DNA from: Phoronis australis
Taxonomy: Eukaryota > Phoronida > Phoronidae
Assembly (NCBI GenBank): GCA_002633005.1
Contig: NMRA01000668.1
Location: 1-64,000, forward strand
Direction: 5' to 3'
DNA length: 64,000 bases
Both the position numbers and the translations under genes were made by a program. Below the pieces are notes generated by a model, which made no database searches, was not told where the DNA came from, and worked only from the letters and a program-made list of their open reading frames with translations. This document shows, one piece after another, positions 26,901 to 38,900 of this stretch (positions are counted from its first letter, which is position 1; each line of letters opens with the position of its first letter).

Positions 26901-29900
26901 CTGAGGAAATATTGAATCTGAAGTCCTAGAAGTTGACCTTGAATATCTTTTGAATGCTATTGAAACTGTCTGAGCATTAATTTTTGCCAGATTTGGATGT
27001 CTAGTATCTAAAATTATGTTGGTTTAGGGTTCTACTTTCACTCATTCTTTTAAGACACCAGTTTTGGCCACAATTAGCTTGCGAAATGTATGCGCCTTTG
27101 GAGAACTACTCCTGGTATTGTTACTAATTTGCACATGACATCTTGGGTTCACGACATCTTGGGTTCACGACATCTTGGGTTCACGACATCTTGGGTTCAC
27201 GACATCTTGGGTTCATGACATCTTGTGTTCATGACATCTTGGGTTCATGATATTTTGAGTTCATGACCTTTTTGACCTTCTCTACTTGTGTTTGCAGGTC
27301 ATCTGAGCGCTGCCAATATTATGCTTGAAGGACGAGTAGTAAAGTTGATGGATATTGAGAACACTCTGCTTGGTCTTCCCCCTTTCTACAGGACATACGT
27401 GGCAGAGTTCAAGAAGATGCAGGTTTTGTGAACAACTGATTCTTCCAAAAACCATTAGGGTTCTCTGATCACCCAAGTATACGGTTTTTAGTTGTTTGAA
27501 AAACAATTCAGCAATTCTTTGCAAGTTTGTGGAAGTTGCGGCAAAATTGTGAAGAGATCGTAAGAGAACGGAAGTTTGTAGAAAACATGACAACCATGAT
27601 CATAGTTAAAATCAAATAGATGTTGCAATGCCGTGCAGTTACCGAGGAATAAAAATATAATAAAACTAGTAAAACTAAAATGTGCATCGGTATTAAAATA
27701 CGCTCAATACATGGGGATTATTTTTATGCGCCCACATATTTATATGTGGACGCATTATGCCGTCATCTCTGTCCGTCCGTCCGTCCGTCCGTCCGTCCGT
27801 CCGGGCGGCGTCCGTCCGGCGTCCGGCGTCCGCTGCTCTATCTCCAAAACCCTTTGACATACGTTCATGAAATTTGGCACATATGTTCCATTCATGAATG
27901 GGACGGCATGTGCGAACTTTCGGACGGATCCGACTACCGGTGTGCCCCCTAGTGGCAATTTTAGTTTTTTACGCTTACCTTTGTATCTTCAAAAGTATTG
28001 AACGGATTTTCATGAAATTTGGTATGTAGGCACCTATTAGTGAGATGACGCTATCCTACTGTTTTCAGATGGATTCGACGTAGTTTGCGCCACCTAGTGG
28101 CCATTTTTACTGTTTTCGAGTCTGTATTTTTGCGTCCACCCCTCTATCAACCAAACCGCTCAAAGGATGATTGTGAAAATTGGCGTGTATGTGCTTACTA
28201 TAAGGAAGACAGCTGACAATGATTTTCAGACGATTTGGACTACTGTGGCGCCTCCTAGTGGCAGTTTTGTTTTTTTGCGCCCATGGCTGTATCTCCCAAA
28301 CCGTTTGCAGGATCTTTACTAAATTTAGCAAGTGTATTTATGTGATGTTGACAACGGACGATGACGACTTTAGGATGATTCTGATTACCGGTATGCCTCT
28401 AGTGGCAATTTTAGTATTTGCCTCTAGTGGCAATTTTAGTATTTTACATTGACCTCTGTATTTTCATAGGTCTTCAGGTGTATACTTTGTGTTACTTCGT
28501 GACTGTGAAGGAAAAGTTCCAAGTAGAAATTTGTTTCTGGCATTCTAATGCTGTGCTAATCTCGTATGTTGGTAAATTTGTTTTTAATTCTATGTTTCTG
28601 TGGTGCTTTAAGCAACTGGTGTATAGGATGTGCTTGTATTATGAAGATTACTCACATTTTGCCCCTAGCCTATTGAGGAGACAATGACCATGCCTTTCCA
28701 TTTTGCAAAGTATGCCCTCTACTGGCCACTTTATGGTACCAATAAACAACCCTAGAAGGATACCGTATGCGGTGCAATTGTGGGCGCATTTCAACGCTCC
28801 GCGTTGCTCTTGTAGTATATTTTAGTACCGACGCTCGTCATTTTAGTTTTACTAGTTTTACTATTTTATGATCATAATTTTGTTGTTAAGGGTTTTGTTT
28901 TAGTTTGGTTTTGTATTCATGGCAGTTATCGAAGTGTTAGTGTCAGAACTAATGCACTTCCCTGCACAGATATCAGGTGCTCAGGAACTCGGAGGTAAGA
29001 GCACTAGACCGGCAATCTAGAGACCTGTGGTTCGATTCCCATTTGGAGTTCCTGATTTTTCTGTTGTACGCTTTCCCACATTAACTAGTCCTATTTCTGT
29101 GACCTCTGTGTATGGTATTATATTAGTGAGCTTCAAGCAACACCGACTTATTTCGTTAAACTTCCAGACTACGGAAGCCATTGACGTCTATGCCTTCGGT
29201 CATTTGTTGTATGAAATGGCTTTTGGGGAGCTGCTGAATGACTCCACGTGTTACATACTGCCACCTGACTGCCCAGCAGAACTCCGTAAGTAACGATTTT
29301 TTGTTTTCACATTCTACAAGTTGTCATTGAAATTACTGCACTTTGTTTAGCGTAGATGATGTTCAAATAGCACTGTCGTTTATTTCCTGTTCTACATTAG
29401 CATTGTTTGAGCATGCAAATAATTGGTTGATGGTTTGGTTGAGATGCAGAACTGTTAGTATATAGGTGCGATGGGTATTTATTGCCGTAAATGCTAATTA
29501 TCACAAAGAAATTATCAAAGAAAATCGGTGTACTTAAACGTCTAGGCAAATTTTTTAATGTCCTTACTCTTAAGACCCTTTACCATTCGATTATTCAGCC
29601 TCATATTGATTATTGTTTACCGGTTTGGGGGCACACTAGTGACACACTTGTAAACTAAGTCCAAGTAATCCAAAATAGAGCCGCGAGGGCTATCCTGGGT
29701 ACTAAAATTAGGGACACTAGGGTTGACGACTTGTACTCCAAGCTGGGATTTATGAAAGTAAGACAAAGAAATAAATATCTCTCTGCCTGTTGTATATACA
29801 GATGCATCAATGGCTTGGCTCCTGCATATCTCAGCAGTAAATTCAATAGCAGTCAGGCTGTTTATTCTACACGTTCTTCTGTTGCTGGCAATGTTTCTTC

Positions 29901-32900
29901 TAAAAAAATTACAACCGAGACGGGCAAGAGATTTTTTATCTATGCAGCTGCTATAATATGGAATTCTTTTAGCCCAGAAATTAAACGGTCCAATTCAATT
30001 ACTACCTTTAAAGTTAATGTTAAAAAGTGGCTGTAATTTACTTAACCTTTTATACCCTGCCTGTCTTAATCATGTCATTTTTTNGGTCATTTGTTGTATG
30101 AAATGGCTTTTGGGGAGCTGCTGAATGACTCCACGTGTTACATACTGCCACCTGACTGCCCAGCAGAACTCCGTAAGTAACGATTTTTTGTTTTCACATT
30201 CTACAAGTTGTCATTGAAATTACTGCACTTTGTTTATCGTAGATGATGTTCAAATAGCACTGTCGTTTATTTCCTGTTCTACATTAGCATTGTTTGAGCA
30301 TGCAAATACATCTTTAATTGGTTGATGGTTTGGTTGAGATGCAGAACTGTTAGTATATATGTGCGATGGGTATTTATTGCCGTAAATGCTAATTACATTT
30401 GTTGTGTTACAGGGTCCGTCCTCGAGTCTATACTGACACTTGAAGCCTGCAAAAATGGCCTGCCATCAGTCACTGACCTGTTGACACATCCGTAAGTGGT
30501 ACAATAAAACAAGAGCATGGTGTTGAGTTTTTGCTCGTCATTGAGGATTGCATCTTAGACCTTTAAAATTTTGTAGAAATCATTATTTTCTTGGAAAATT
30601 GATATGGGATTAATTTCAGTGATTATCTTGTTGTCTTTTCACAACTGGTCACAAGTTCACACATCGTTGCCTAACATTTATCTTCATTTTTCCAAAACGT
30701 TTAGAAAATAAAGTGAGCTTGCCTTGCAAAATAGTTACTTTATCTGGCATAACAAGCTGGAGTACTCGGCTCCCATTTGTCACTTTTAAAGCCCAATCGT
30801 TGTCTGTGTCCAATTGAAACAGAATAAAGCCAGTGACAACTGGAGTAGTTAGTAGCATCAAATATCATGATTAAGATGCTTATTACACAAAACGTACCGA
30901 GAGTGGCGTACATGAAGTAATACCCACGAGACATTGTTCCGCGTATCGACCGAGACCGTTTTGTTCCGTACGCTTCGAATTCCTAAGTTCCTTTTATTTT
31001 TTCCGCAGATTTTTTAAATACTTCACTCAGACTGTTCACGTGGTGGATCACATCCTATATGTATGTACTTGCACGTTAGGCTGCAATAAAAAAAAGTTTT
31101 AAATGTGACGATTTATTACATGATAAGATATGACAAAGATGAAAACAAGGGTAACTTTTCATTGAACTTGTAACATCTCCTGAAAATAGTTTAATAACAA
31201 CAATATTTGATATTGTAGTTACCGAGGAATCGGCACCTCAGCAGCATTGTTGCAGACGATAAAATATTCAGCAATATGAATGCAAACGGAGACAGAACTG
31301 TCATATAATTAAGTCCTGTCCCAGATGGTACAATTGAGACCTGATTGTAAATTGAGCGTTATTTACACTGCTCTAGTTGTATTACTTTAAACTGTTTTTC
31401 GAAAGTTTGATGATCGAACGATGTCGAGTCGACATTGACTTATCTTCTGAACTTTCCATGTCAGAGGTCACTGTTGAAGTAGTGCGGGAGGTGAATACAG
31501 AAAACTTTACTACATGGCCGTATTTCCGTCGACAGATTCAACGCGTATGGGATAAAGTATTAAATACTCTGAGCACATCTCTTGACAGTGTGTGTTAGTT
31601 AAATATTAGGTCCTGCAACATATTGGCTTTGCAGCCGTTACTGTCTTACTGTCACTATGTCATGGCTTGATGCTTTCAATAATGCCAACTTAATACATGT
31701 GTCCTGGCAAAGTCTCCAGAGTTGCCAAGTTGGAAGTCAAGGTGCCACAGCGAGGAAACCTTGCACTGAGTGTTTGCTTGGCTGGTACGTGATGACCTGG
31801 AATTTTTGTCAGGTCCCCGAACAAAATCTGAGGTCGGTTTGGCTAGCTGCAGGTCACCGAATCGAGCCCTTTTCTGCAAATGCATGAGCTCTGTTGTATT
31901 GCCATGATGATAAATCACTTAGCTCAGGTATTGCAGTCTGTAGGTCAAGTTGAGTGCCTTCCACATTCTTTGGTGGTTTTCACCAGCTGATGACTGATTG
32001 CTTAATTTTAGATTGTTCAGTGAAGTCATCCTGCCACCATCCACCAAACCTGTTGTGAAGATTCCAAGTAAGCTGAAAGACGTCATACGGTTAGCTAAGG
32101 ATGCCACGGAGCGGAGGCTAAATGAAGAACAGAAAATCGTACGTATTTACTAAATGTAGTGCACAATGTATATCGACAAGTTTGTATTTAATGTGTGCAG
32201 TATAGAGTTTAGGTATTAAATAAGTTCTTGAAAGTAGAAAGTCTGTAGAATTTGATGGTTTATTTTTTGTCACGCTGCCATTAATGGAATTATTTGTGAA
32301 TAGTCACATTGATAGCAACATAATGATACTAATAACATGATCAAAGATCATTTGAAAAAATGTTCATGGTTGGAGTCAGTTTTAAGCACGCTTTAAGTGG
32401 TCTAACTATGCAACAAGTAGTTTCTTTGATAGATTGCAGGCTTTTAGCTGCTTTAACAAATTATCGTTTTTATGCGTCCATCTGGCATTTGCTTCAGTGT
32501 ACCTCCAAACCTCTTGCAGGATCATGAGAAAATTTGGCAAATGTGTTCCTATGAAGCTGACACCAGACTACGACAATTTTCTAACCAATCTGACTACTGC
32601 TCTGCCCCCTAGTAGCTGTTTAAGTTTTTAAAAAGTTTGACGTCCGTCTTTCTATCTGCCAAGTTGTTCTTAGGATCATTATTAAATTGGCAGATGTGTT
32701 TCTGATGAGATGATTGGTTCGACTACTCTGGTGCCCTCTTGTGTCATATCTGTTTTTTGTGTCCACAGCTGTATCTTATAACTCTTTGCAACGTCTTTGT
32801 GAAATTTGGCATCTGTGCTCTTTTAAAAATGACAACAGATGGCGACGAGTTTTAAACCAATCTGACTACAACTGTGGGCCTAGAGGCAATTTTAGTGTTT

Positions 32901-35900
32901 TATGTTGCCTAGTCTGTATCTTTGAAGTTTATTGGGATGGATTTTTGTGGAATTTAACATATAGCTTGCTGTCAAGTTAATAACATTGCCTTTTAATTTT
33001 TGGTTGAACTTTTTTATGTTCCATAAACAAGTTAAAGTTCATAGCCGTTTTAACAAATTGTCATTTCTTGTCATCACAATAATAACGCTTAGGTGTTGAC
33101 AGTGGTGTCGCGATCAGTTTTTCTGTAGTGATCATTAATTTCGTGCACACTTTAGGTATATATCTCTACCATTTCAATCAACTTTACTTTTTAGATCAAT
33201 AAAATTCGTCGGCGATCCAAAGCCCAGTCCTACCACATGTCTGAGGAAGAAAAGAAAAAGAGAAGGAAATCCAAAAAGGTACGCCACCTGTTGAGCTGTT
33301 GAGGAGTTTGTCCCATTTTAAAATTAATAATTTCATTGCCATGCAATGTCCTGACCTTAACAAAGGTTCTATTGATAGCCACGGTTGCATTCCCACATAG
33401 ATGCAGGTCCTGCACTGCTCAATATGCCGCATAAATTCGCTGTACACCTCAAGGAGTTTAGTCCACATTGGTTCATCGGGAGTTGCATTTCTGTCATGTT
33501 CTATTACCTTCGGCCGGACTTCGATTTTTTAACGACACCTTGACACCTAATCATATTTCCTATTGTAGAAGTCAGTAGCTGATGAAGATGTTCCTGATGA
33601 GCACAGAACCACCAATGGGTCGTCGTCCATCCCGCCTGCTACGCCCACCAGCCCCACATCACCCACAGTACCAGGTAAGTGAGGCTGTTGACTTGATGAC
33701 CATCATGTACTGCGATCAACTAACAGATCTGATTTAAGTTTCTGTGTAATGATTGTTGGATTTGTTTTGGATTAATTTACAGTGAGAGCCAGTTAATCTT
33801 TTCGTTAAGAACATTGCGGTGAAACCTTGTCTTACTCACTTCATTGCTATGCAGGCTGACTTGTTTGTATGCACCCCTTGTTTGGTATGATCACCTGAGT
33901 TTAATTCAGAAGTTTCCTGTATCACTGCAAATGCTTGAAAGTTTAGCGAAATATTTTTTGGAAGACTGTGACTTAAAATTCTTGCTAAATGCAGGTTGTG
34001 AAATTTGAAGTCAACTTTATATCCCAATCTGTTAAGTATTCACTGCAGTTGCTGCCTCATCTGGGCTTGAATTTGAATTGCCACTGGAAATTATTTGCAT
34101 ACAAGAAGTGGAAAAGTTTCCAACATACTCCTATTATCAGTTCTATAATGACCTCCAGGTTCATTCCCCTTTCAGTATCCTAGCAACAGATTCTCCCGGT
34201 AACTATCATTGATACGCAGCTGTTGTCCGTGCATGTCTGTCTATCATATTCTACTCTGTGGATATTTTAAGAAAGCCTCACAGCTCTCACGTTTCTAGCA
34301 GGTTTTATTGGTGCCAGTTGATTTCAAAGTTGTTGCGAACTGCATATGACGGGCTTGCAAAGCTGAAGCTTTTCAAAAATAAATTCTTGTTTTCATTCCG
34401 CTTGCCCCAACGTTCTCAGTCTCCATCTGACCCTTTGTCCCCTTTAGTACCTCTCACTCAGTCCGACTGCTTCCCAGTCAATCTCTCCCTTAGTCCTTTC
34501 TTTAGTTACTAATTCGTGGTTTTCAGTCACTAAATCCTTCCATAATACTCTGGCCTTGTCTTTTCATTCCTTCATCTGCACACATTTTCCCTATCAGCCT
34601 GACCAGTTTTACTCTTGCCCGATCATTTACAAATTCTTGCATTCATCTCTTGACCTTCTCCCTTTCTTATGTGCATTTTTCGTAAATTCATCTCATTCCA
34701 TGCAAATTCCTTTTAAAGCGGCTATAATAATCTGTCTTTCGTCACGAAAATCAACACAATATGGTTTAGACTGGTGTATAAGATGGGTCTTAACTTCTTT
34801 GATGGTTCAAATGGATGTAATTTGTAAGCTTGGAAATAACTGACACTTCATTATTGCTTGAGACCAGGCTTTACAACATTTTGTGTTGTTTGGCAAGCAA
34901 TAACATTCAAGTAACTTTCAGTTCTATGCAAGACCAAAAATTATTCTCTTCTGACTAAAGACCAAGTTGAGACCAATTCTCACTCCCATATGTCTTCCTG
35001 ACCCACACACACACTTACACGCACACACATACATGCGCGCACACACCCTAACTCACCCACACTCACACCCACATCAATACCATCACCCACAACCTCACAC
35101 TTTTGCCCACACCAACATTCCATACTTAATACTTGACAACACACATGCATGCATACACTCACACACGCACGTGCACGCGCACGCACGCGCACGCACGCGC
35201 ACGCACACGCACGCACACACACACACACACACACATCCTCATGCCCTCACTCACAACTACATCAAGACCCACATTCACACCCTCAGTGACACCCACACCC
35301 TCTTTCATACCCACATCCACACCCATGCTGTCACGCACACACCAACACCCACGATCATGATCACAACCACAACCACACCCTCATCCTCTCCCCTTGTTTC
35401 TCTCTCTCGTCCTTGTTCAAGACCTTTTCTCTACTCTTCTAATATCTCCTGTATGTCCCTCAGTGCCTCTCTCCCTATTCCTCATTCTGTCTACGAGACA
35501 TTAATGTCTTGATGGCTTTGCACAATAACTGTTCTAAAGCATAATTTTTTAAATAGAAAACAGGTGTGCCGTTTAAGAAAGTTATACAAGTGTCATTCTC
35601 TCGGACATCGTCTTAAAATTGAATGTACCTGCTACACAGTGTGCATGTTTCGAGTCCCCTTTTGTTGCTAGAAGTTTGTATATTCCAGTATGAGTGGGAT
35701 GTTGTTTTATTTAGATTATGTAATGCAAATTTATGGAACCTGTATGCAAGGTCCTGATGGACAGTACCTAAGTCGTGATCATGGGATTGTGATGTCGTCG
35801 TCACCATTCATTAAAATCATGGCATTGTCTCTACAGCAAATTTGATATTCAATAACCCTACCGTCTTCATTGTTGTAATCATAGACTATAGTAGATTGAC

Positions 35901-38900
35901 CGTCAACTCCGTTTTTTGTTTTCATTGGACGAAATCTGTGATCATACTTGACGTCACTATTCACTAGCGACACCTGGCAGACATAGCATGTTTTACTTCC
36001 GACAAGTGCGTCATCTGTTAATTATGGTCGTGTGCATGACCAATAGCATTGCCAAAAGTTCTACTATTGGAAGACTTTGAACAGCATTGCAATGCCAAAA
36101 TTAATATTTTTTGTTGTACTGGACAATAAAGTAGATGCAAGACTTTACTGTCACAATACACTAACTAGAAGCTGAGTATGCTATGTTTAAAGGGTGGCGC
36201 CTCCAATAGGATAGTACGCAAGAAAATTTCGGTGATGCGAATCTGTTTTCTATAATCTATGCTGTAATTGAGGAACATGTGGTAGCAACAAACTATAATC
36301 TGACTGTCTGAGTGTGTAGATGGTATTAGTTCTAATTGTTCATGTTTGACTGACTGTTGTATTGCTCACATGCAATACAATGTTGTCATCGATGGTCAAT
36401 AAAAAATGTTCTCAAAAAGTGCCAAATTTTCAACACTGCACTGAAACTGGTCAAGGAAATTCTTCAAATAATACATTTTACATTATAGTTTTTCTAATTA
36501 AGTAAAAGGTATCGGGTTTTTAACATATTGTCTAAGGGGTAACAGTGCTTTGTGATTATTTATAAAGTGAAGTCGGCATGAATTGAGATAAATTTCATTT
36601 AGTGAGATGTTCAAATTTTAAGTCAAAATTGTGTGAGTTAGTACGGTTACCGTAATAGAATCTCAATCTGTCGACATTGTATCAATAACAGTTGGGTAAA
36701 ACACAGTTGAAACATTTTGCAAAATGTCATGGTTTTAAACCAGAGTGAGTGTCACTGAGTGTCTAAAATCTGTAACTTGCAGAGTAACTGGATACAGGTC
36801 CTAATGGTAAGGTTTCTAATGCATCTCCTAGAAGGTTTCGGGGTGCAGGTTCCTGTGCATAGGTCCTCATGGACCCTACGTTCAATGGTCCAAAGGTTTA
36901 AGACTCATCAGTCCAATTCAACAGTTTGTCATAACGATAAATGCCATCAGTGCAACTTTTGCCCTCGGGCTGTTGGGCCACAGATAATTTATTAGACAAC
37001 CATTTGAATTTTGATTTATAAATAATAATTTTGTTACTTTGATTTTAATTTAGTGAACATTTCTTCTGCAAACTGGCCCTTAAGACCAACAAATCTTGAA
37101 AGTGTGTTACCTTTGGACCATAGAAATATTGGCCCACTTTTCTGGCAGTCTTAATGACTCGATCCAAGTGCAATTTCAAGGATTTTAACATTTCCCTTAG
37201 TTAGTCATTCACTAAATATTTGTTCTTTGGTGTATTTCTGTTGCTTCAGTGTGGTAGACGTTTAACTGTGCTGGATAGTTAGAATCTCAACTAATTTTTA
37301 AAACTAGTTTTGTCTTGACTTGAAAATATTTTGAAATGTACGTCTAAAAGAATCTCCGGGTTAAGACAGTCTTTAAAATTTGTGACACCAAAATTTAAGT
37401 ATATTCTGAACATTGAGGCATGGAGATTTTGGCGTTCATCGTATTTCTTAAATATGAAGACAGTGATTGTGTTTTGTATCAACAGAGCTGGAAAATTGAC
37501 TTTAAGTTGGCAGCTCATAAAATAGCTTGTGACGCAATGTATTTTTATGTTCCCATAGTGTGTGACATTGAAGTGAATGATTGTCGTTGCTCGTACTTCT
37601 TGAATCTGGGACAACCAAGTACAAGCTTTAGAAAAATGGAGAATTTTTATAGTACACACTTTTGATTTGTAAAATACAAGTTGAAATACAATCACTATTA
37701 TTTTCTGAATCAATCAAAACTTTTTCTGTTGGTCAAATACATCTGGTGCCATGTTACTACTTTCTACTCTAAACTTAACATTTATACTTTAATAAATACT
37801 AAATAGTAGAACTAGTAAAACTAATATAACATGCGTCAGTACTAAAATATATTAAAATATCCCCACATATCGAGCGATGCAATCTTTTTCAAGAATGTGC
37901 TACAGAGGTTCATCATTTTAGTTTAACTAGTTTTACTATCGTCGGTAACTACACGACATTGCAACATCTATATGATAAAAATACTAAGTTTTTCGTTACA
38001 ATACAACACCCACAGAGTGTCTACTTTAAAGAAAAAATAGCCTTAATCTAAGTTTTTGGTATTATGATGCCGTTTTTCAAAAAATATTGAAAGGTCTTTA
38101 TTAAAATGTGTGGCATCCTGAACTTGTGACACTTCATCTACACATCATTTTGTTGTATGACCGAGGACGTTCAACAGTTTGCAGTTATCTGTTGTTTTGT
38201 ACAGGCTGTAATGCTACAGTCCAGTGCTGTCTGAAGTCAGTTTCTTGAGAATTTCAATAAATGGAGACTGATCACGTNAAGTGCCGACCACAGAGGCGAC
38301 TCAGTAGACGGCTCCTAGCCGACCGTTGTTGGTCGGCTGCTGGTCGGCTAGACGACCGGTCGACGGCCGGTCGTCGACCAATTTCCGACCGGTCGGCCAA
38401 AAATTCGTGATGTGTGCTGTACATCTGGTGCCATGTTACTACTTCCTACTCTAAACTTAACATTTATACTTTAATAAATACTAAATAGTAGAACTAGTAA
38501 AACTAATATAACATGCGTCAGTACTAAAATATATTAAAATATCCCCACATGTCGAGCGATGCAATCTTTTTCAAGAGTGTGCTACAGAGGCTCATCATTT
38601 TAGTTTAACTAGTTTTACTATTTTATATTTTTATTCGTCGGTAACGACATTGCAACATCTATATGATAAAAATACTAAGTTTTTCGTTACAATACAACAC
38701 CCTCAGAGTGTCTACTTTAAGGTAACAATAGCCTTAATCTAAGTTTTTGGTATTATGATGCCGTGTTTCAAAAAATATTGAAAGGTCTTTTATTAAAAAG
38801 CGTGGCATCCGGAATTTGTGACACTTCATCTACACATCATTTTGTTGTATGACCGAGGACGTTCAACAGTTTGCAGTTATCTGTTGTTTTGTACAGGCTG

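Larger units (their letters stand above)
27654..28872. mobile_element. 1.2-kb element with ~45-bp terminal inverted repeats and an internal tandem array
   Basis: Left end (27654-27700) and reverse complement of right end (~28826-28872) share 'aaaactagtaaaactaaaat' followed by 'gtcggtactaaaata' with few differences. Inside are a (TCCG)n tract (27771-27803) and several imperfect ~130-bp units, each ending in a 'cctagtggcaatttt' phrase, then 'gcgcatttcaacgctccgcg'. No transposase is visible, so it is non-autonomous. Lies in PXK intron 8. Confidence 0.6.

Noticed and set aside
28981-29052. Functional tRNA gene
   Set aside because: The anticodon stem and boxes are tRNA-like, but the acceptor stem does not close and related decayed copies are present, so it is a tRNA-derived repeat.
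34967-35512. 181-codon open frame, the longest of the anonymous plus-strand frames
   Set aside because: It is a His/Thr/Pro-rich reading of a CA-rich simple repeat within PXK intron 14.
37291-37713. 140-codon minus-strand open frame
   Set aside because: It lies in an AT-rich intron, has overlapping open frames on the other strand and no motif or splice context.
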